Below, piece after piece: positions 5,986 through 7,908 of a DNA stretch of 7,908 bases. The DNA comes from an uncultured Bacillota bacterium (GTDB lineage Bacteria > Bacillota > Clostridia > Peptostreptococcales > Anaerovoracaceae). The notes beneath the pieces are model-generated. The model was given only the letters and a program-made list of their open reading frames with translations, was not told the origin of the DNA and did not search any database. Every line of letters begins with the position of its first letter. Position 1 is the first letter of the stretch. Where the stretch lies: contig CAMNNG010000056.1 in NCBI GenBank assembly GCA_946545145.1, positions 1-7,908 of the forward strand, read 5' to 3'. The translations under genes were made by a program, and so were the position numbers.

Positions 5986-6146
5986 ACGCACGGAGAATCC
6001 GATGGACTGCAATCTTACATCAGAAATCGACCGGTACCGAAGGGGCAAATCTCTCAGGTAAAAGGACGTGCGTACGGAGGGGTCTCTGGAGAGAGCCGCT
6101 TTTGCGGCCGCCGAAGGAGTAGCACTCTCAGGCAAAAAGAACAGAG
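5986..6146 (+). promoter_or_regulatory. Tandem glycine riboswitch (two aptamers)
   Basis: Aptamer 1 spans 5986-6073: P1 is ACGCAC/GTGCGT, and the core contains ACCGAAGGGGCAAA followed by CTCTCAGGTAAAAGGAC. Aptamer 2 spans 6084-6146: P1 is CTCTG/CAGAG, there is a GCCGC-TTTT-GCGGC hairpin, and the core has GCCGAAGGAGTAG then CTCTCAGGC. These are the conserved words of the glycine (gcvT) riboswitch in the usual two-aptamer order, with a 10-base linker. Aptamer 2 reads AAAAAGAACAGAG where the common form is AAAAGGACAGAG. The 3' strand of its P1 overlaps the attenuator stem, so glycine binding should favour read-through. Confidence 0.95.
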
Positions 6147-6193
6147 TTTCGTAAAACAGCAATGCTGTTTCGCGGGGCTCGTTTTTCTTTTTT
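6144..6193 (+). terminator. Riboswitch-controlled intrinsic attenuator
   Basis: An outer stem GAGTTTCG (6144-6151) with CGGGGCTC (6173-6180), eight pairs including three U-G, encloses AAACAGC (6154-6160) with GCTGTTT (6164-6170) and the loop AAT. The T-rich tail is 6182-6193. The first three bases (GAG) are also the end of aptamer 2 P1 (CAGAG), so forming the ligand-bound P1 takes away the base of the terminator. This predicts an ON switch. Confidence 0.8.
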
Positions 6194-6328
6194 AGCTCAC
6201 GTGGAGGCGAAGCGGCAGGACCGGGAATGGCCATCGGACCGGAAAAAAGGGTCATTGAGATAATGAAGCCATCATGTTGAAAGACGATGATGGAGGAAAA
6301 GGGCGCGTTGTTTCAAAGGAGGAAAAAA
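6194..6328 (+). promoter_or_regulatory. Post-attenuator leader with hairpin and possible small ORF
   Basis: These 135 bases follow the attenuator and precede the aminotransferase. CCATCAT (6269-6275) pairs with ATGATGG (6287-6293), and GGACCGG is repeated directly (6218-6224 and 6236-6242). An ATG at 6227, six bases after AGGA, opens a 17-codon frame to TGA at 6278-6280 (M-A-I-G-P-E-K-R...). Whether it is translated is unknown. Confidence 0.4.
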
Positions 6329-7519
6329 ATGCAGTTATCAGACAGAGTACAGAAGATGCAGGGTTCACCGATCAGAAAGTTCAATCCGATCGCTATCGCG
6401 GCAGAAGATGCAGGAAAGAAGATCTATCATCTTAATATAGGAAACCCGGACATCGAAACACCGGATTGCTATCTTGACGCCATCAAGAAGTATGATGCTC
6501 CGACTATCGGATATGCTGAGTCGGGCGGCGACAAGAACCTTCAGGATGCAGTAATCGACTATTTCAAGAGATATGATGTTGAGCTCAAAAGAAACGACAT
6601 CCTCATCACGAACGGAGGATCCGAAGCTCTGAGCATGGCATTCTGCACGATCATCAACGAAGGCGACGATGTTCTGATCCCGGAACCGTACTACACAAAC
6701 TATCACACATTCGTAACAATGTCCGGCGGCAGCGTAGTTCCTGTTCAGACAAGCCCGGACAACGGATATCAGTGGGCAACAGAAGAGCAGCTCGAAGCAG
6801 CTCTGACACCGAACACAAAGGCTATCGTCTGCATCACTCCGGGAAACCCGACAGGAAGAGTCCTGACTCTCGACGAGATGAGACTCGTAGGCGAGTTCGC
6901 AAAGAAGCATGATCTGTGGATCATCGCTGACGAAGTATACAGAGAGTTCGTATTCGACGGAGTAAAGCCGACATCCTTCTCGATGATCGACGAGATCAAG
7001 GACAGAGTCCTCATCGTAGACTCCATCTCGAAGAGATACTCCACATGCGGCGGCCGTGTAGGTCTCCTCGTTTCCAGAAACGAAGAGTTCCAGGCAGCTG
7101 TTATGAAGATCGCTATGGGAAGACTCTGTGTTCCGACACTTGAGATGATCGGCGCAACAGAGCTCTACAAACTTCCGGCATCCTACATCGAGAGCGTAAG
7201 AGACGAGTACGAAGCAAGAAGAAACGTTGCTTACGAAGAGCTGATGAAGATCCCCGGCGTAGTTTGCCAGAAACCGGGCGGAGCTTTCTACATGACGATC
7301 AAACTGCCGGTAGAGAGCGCTGAAGACCTTCTCATCTTCATGCTCGAAGAGTTTGAAGACAACGGCGAGTCCATGATGTTCACACCGGCTGCAGGCTTCT
7401 ACGCAACAGAAGGAAAGGGCATCAACGAGATCCGTATCGCTTACGTCCTCTGCCAGGACGACATCAGAAGAGCTATGGAGCTCCTGAGACTCGGCATCGA
7501 AGCATACAAAGCAAGATAA
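6329..7519 (+). CDS. PLP-dependent aminotransferase, class I/II (aspartate-aminotransferase fold)
   Basis: This 396-residue fold-type I enzyme has all the marks of a working transaminase: G-G-S-E-A (96-100) for the cofactor phosphate, P-G-N-P-T-G with N173, D201 in A-D-E-V-Y with Y204, the Schiff-base lysine K235 in S-I-S-K-R-Y, G-G-R-V-G (241-245), and the carboxylate-binding arginine R369 in E-I-R-I-A-Y. The start at 6329 follows a perfect AAAGGAGG with six bases spacing; an earlier ATG at 6287 lies inside a hairpin and has no such site. The substrate cannot be read from sequence. Control by a glycine riboswitch suggests it handles glycine, serine, alanine or glyoxylate (inference), although these proteins are commonly annotated as aspartate aminotransferases. 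Codon use is strongly biased (arginine almost only AGA, proline almost only CCG), unlike its neighbours, pointing to high expression. Confidence 0.93.
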   Translation: MQLSDRVQKMQGSPIRKFNPIAIAAEDAGKKIYHLNIGNPDIETPDCYLDAIKKYDAPTIGYAESGGDKNLQDAVIDYFKRYDVELKRNDILITNGGSEALSMAFCTIINEGDDVLIPEPYYTNYHTFVTMSGGSVVPVQTSPDNGYQWATEEQLEAALTPNTKAIVCITPGNPTGRVLTLDEMRLVGEFAKKHDLWIIADEVYREFVFDGVKPTSFSMIDEIKDRVLIVDSISKRYSTCGGRVGLLVSRNEEFQAAVMKIAMGRLCVPTLEMIGATELYKLPASYIESVRDEYEARRNVAYEELMKIPGVVCQKPGGAFYMTIKLPVESAEDLLIFMLEEFEDNGESMMFTPAAGFYATEGKGINEIRIAYVLCQDDIRRAMELLRLGIEAYKAR

Positions 7520-7560
7520 GGGAATTTAAGCAATATCAAGAACAACCAACTGTTCAAGGC

Positions 7561-7593
7561 AAAGAGATCCCGGAAGGGGTCTCTTTGTTTTTT
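7561..7593 (+). terminator. Intrinsic terminator of the aminotransferase transcript
   Basis: AAAGAGATCCC (7561-7571) pairs with GGGGTCTCTTT (7576-7586) through 11 pairs, one of them T-G, around a GGAA tetraloop. A T run follows (7588-7593). It lies 41 bases after the stop codon. Confidence 0.92.
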
Positions 7594-7600
7594 GCGGCTG

Positions 7601-7661
7601 GATCTGTGGTGTCGGGCTTCATGACAGATCCGTGGTGTCGGGCTTCTTCATGGCAGATCCG
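7601..7661 (+). repeat. Short imperfect tandem repeat (two units plus a partial third)
   Basis: The unit GATCYGTGGTGTCGGGCTTC plus ATGRCA occurs at 7601-7626 (26 bases) and 7627-7655 (29 bases, with an extra TTC), then breaks off after GATCCG (7656-7661). It lies in noncoding DNA directly after a terminator. Confidence 0.7.
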
Positions 7662-7908
7662 GGCCGCTCTGCGAGATTTTGGGTGTTTTTTGATTTTTTT
7701 AAGCGATATTCCGAAAAAATTGCCAGTTATTTCCTTTTCTCTCTTCCTGAGACGAAAATCCAGGCGAAAAACGGCCGGGACCGGCTGATTTACCAAAGAA
7801 TAGCCGCTTACACCCCAAATTTGCTTTAACGCGGTAAAGCGTTTTGTGAATATCCTTCTTTTTTTCGCCAAAACACCCAATCAGGCCGGTCAGGTCATGC
7901 GGGTCAGC
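7662..7908. other. Right-edge intergenic stretch without a credible gene
   Basis: No frame here has a ribosome binding site or a protein-like composition. Open frames on both strands run through the repeat and terminator and look accidental. The one structure seen is at 7823-7843, where GCTTTA/TAAAGC or alternatively AACGC/GCGTT can form a small hairpin followed by GTTTTG. GGTCA recurs three times in the last 25 bases. No clear promoter was found. Confidence 0.5.

Noticed and set aside
6287..6328. Upstream ATG extending the aminotransferase by 14 residues
   Set aside because: The ATG lies in the 3' arm of a hairpin and lacks a ribosome binding site, while the ATG at 6329 has AAAGGAGG at ideal spacing and starts the family's normal N-terminus.
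7554..7880. 108-codon minus-strand frame at the right edge
   Set aside because: It runs through the aminotransferase terminator and the tandem repeat, is full of Lys/Arg low-complexity sequence and has no ribosome binding site.
1..7908. Mobile element, defence island or CRISPR array
   Set aside because: No recombinase, toxin-antitoxin pair, nuclease-helicase set or regularly spaced repeats were found; the genes are mostly housekeeping with ordinary operon spacing.

Overview
The window looks like chromosomal DNA of a low-to-mid GC Bacillota (Clostridia-like) anaerobe. The reasons are strong AGGAGG-type ribosome binding sites on several genes, sigma-A promoters, intrinsic terminators with U tracts, a tandem glycine riboswitch, and a DUF5685 plus J-domain gene pair of a kind I associate with Clostridia. 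The taxon cannot be fixed further from sequence alone. I see no integrase, transposase, phage gene, CRISPR array, tRNA or rRNA.

Layout. Positions 1-177 are a divergent control region: a good minus-strand promoter reads out of the left edge into a gene of which only about 7 codons are visible, and an extended -10 box drives the plus-strand pair DUF5685 protein (178-1206) and J-domain protein (1273-1890). A hairpin terminator at 1945-1980 separates this pair from a convergent uracil-type NCS2 permease (2032-3333, minus). The permease shares a short divergent promoter region, including a structured leader, with endonuclease III (nth, plus, ending at 4159). A second bidirectional terminator (4188-4217) lies between nth and a convergent two-gene operon on the minus strand: homoserine dehydrogenase without its usual ACT domain (4810-5790), overlapping by ATGA with a SEC-C zinc-motif protein (4265-4813). 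Divergent from that operon, a consensus promoter (5926-5954) drives a tandem glycine riboswitch with an intrinsic attenuator, a further 135-base leader, and a highly codon-biased PLP aminotransferase (6329-7519) closed by a strong terminator. The last 315 bases hold no credible gene, only a small imperfect tandem repeat and short palindromes.

How it fits together. Most genes are ordinary housekeeping functions: base-excision repair, nucleobase uptake, the aspartate-family pathway and amino-acid metabolism. The points most worth attention are the glycine-riboswitch-controlled aminotransferase, two genes (DUF5685 and nth) that appear to be transcribed as leaderless mRNAs with identical promoter geometry, an ACT-less homoserine dehydrogenase translationally coupled to a SEC-C protein, and paired Asp-rich motifs in the uncharacterised DUF5685 protein that recall head-to-head isoprenoid synthases. 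I do not see a clear multi-gene novel system such as a defence island.
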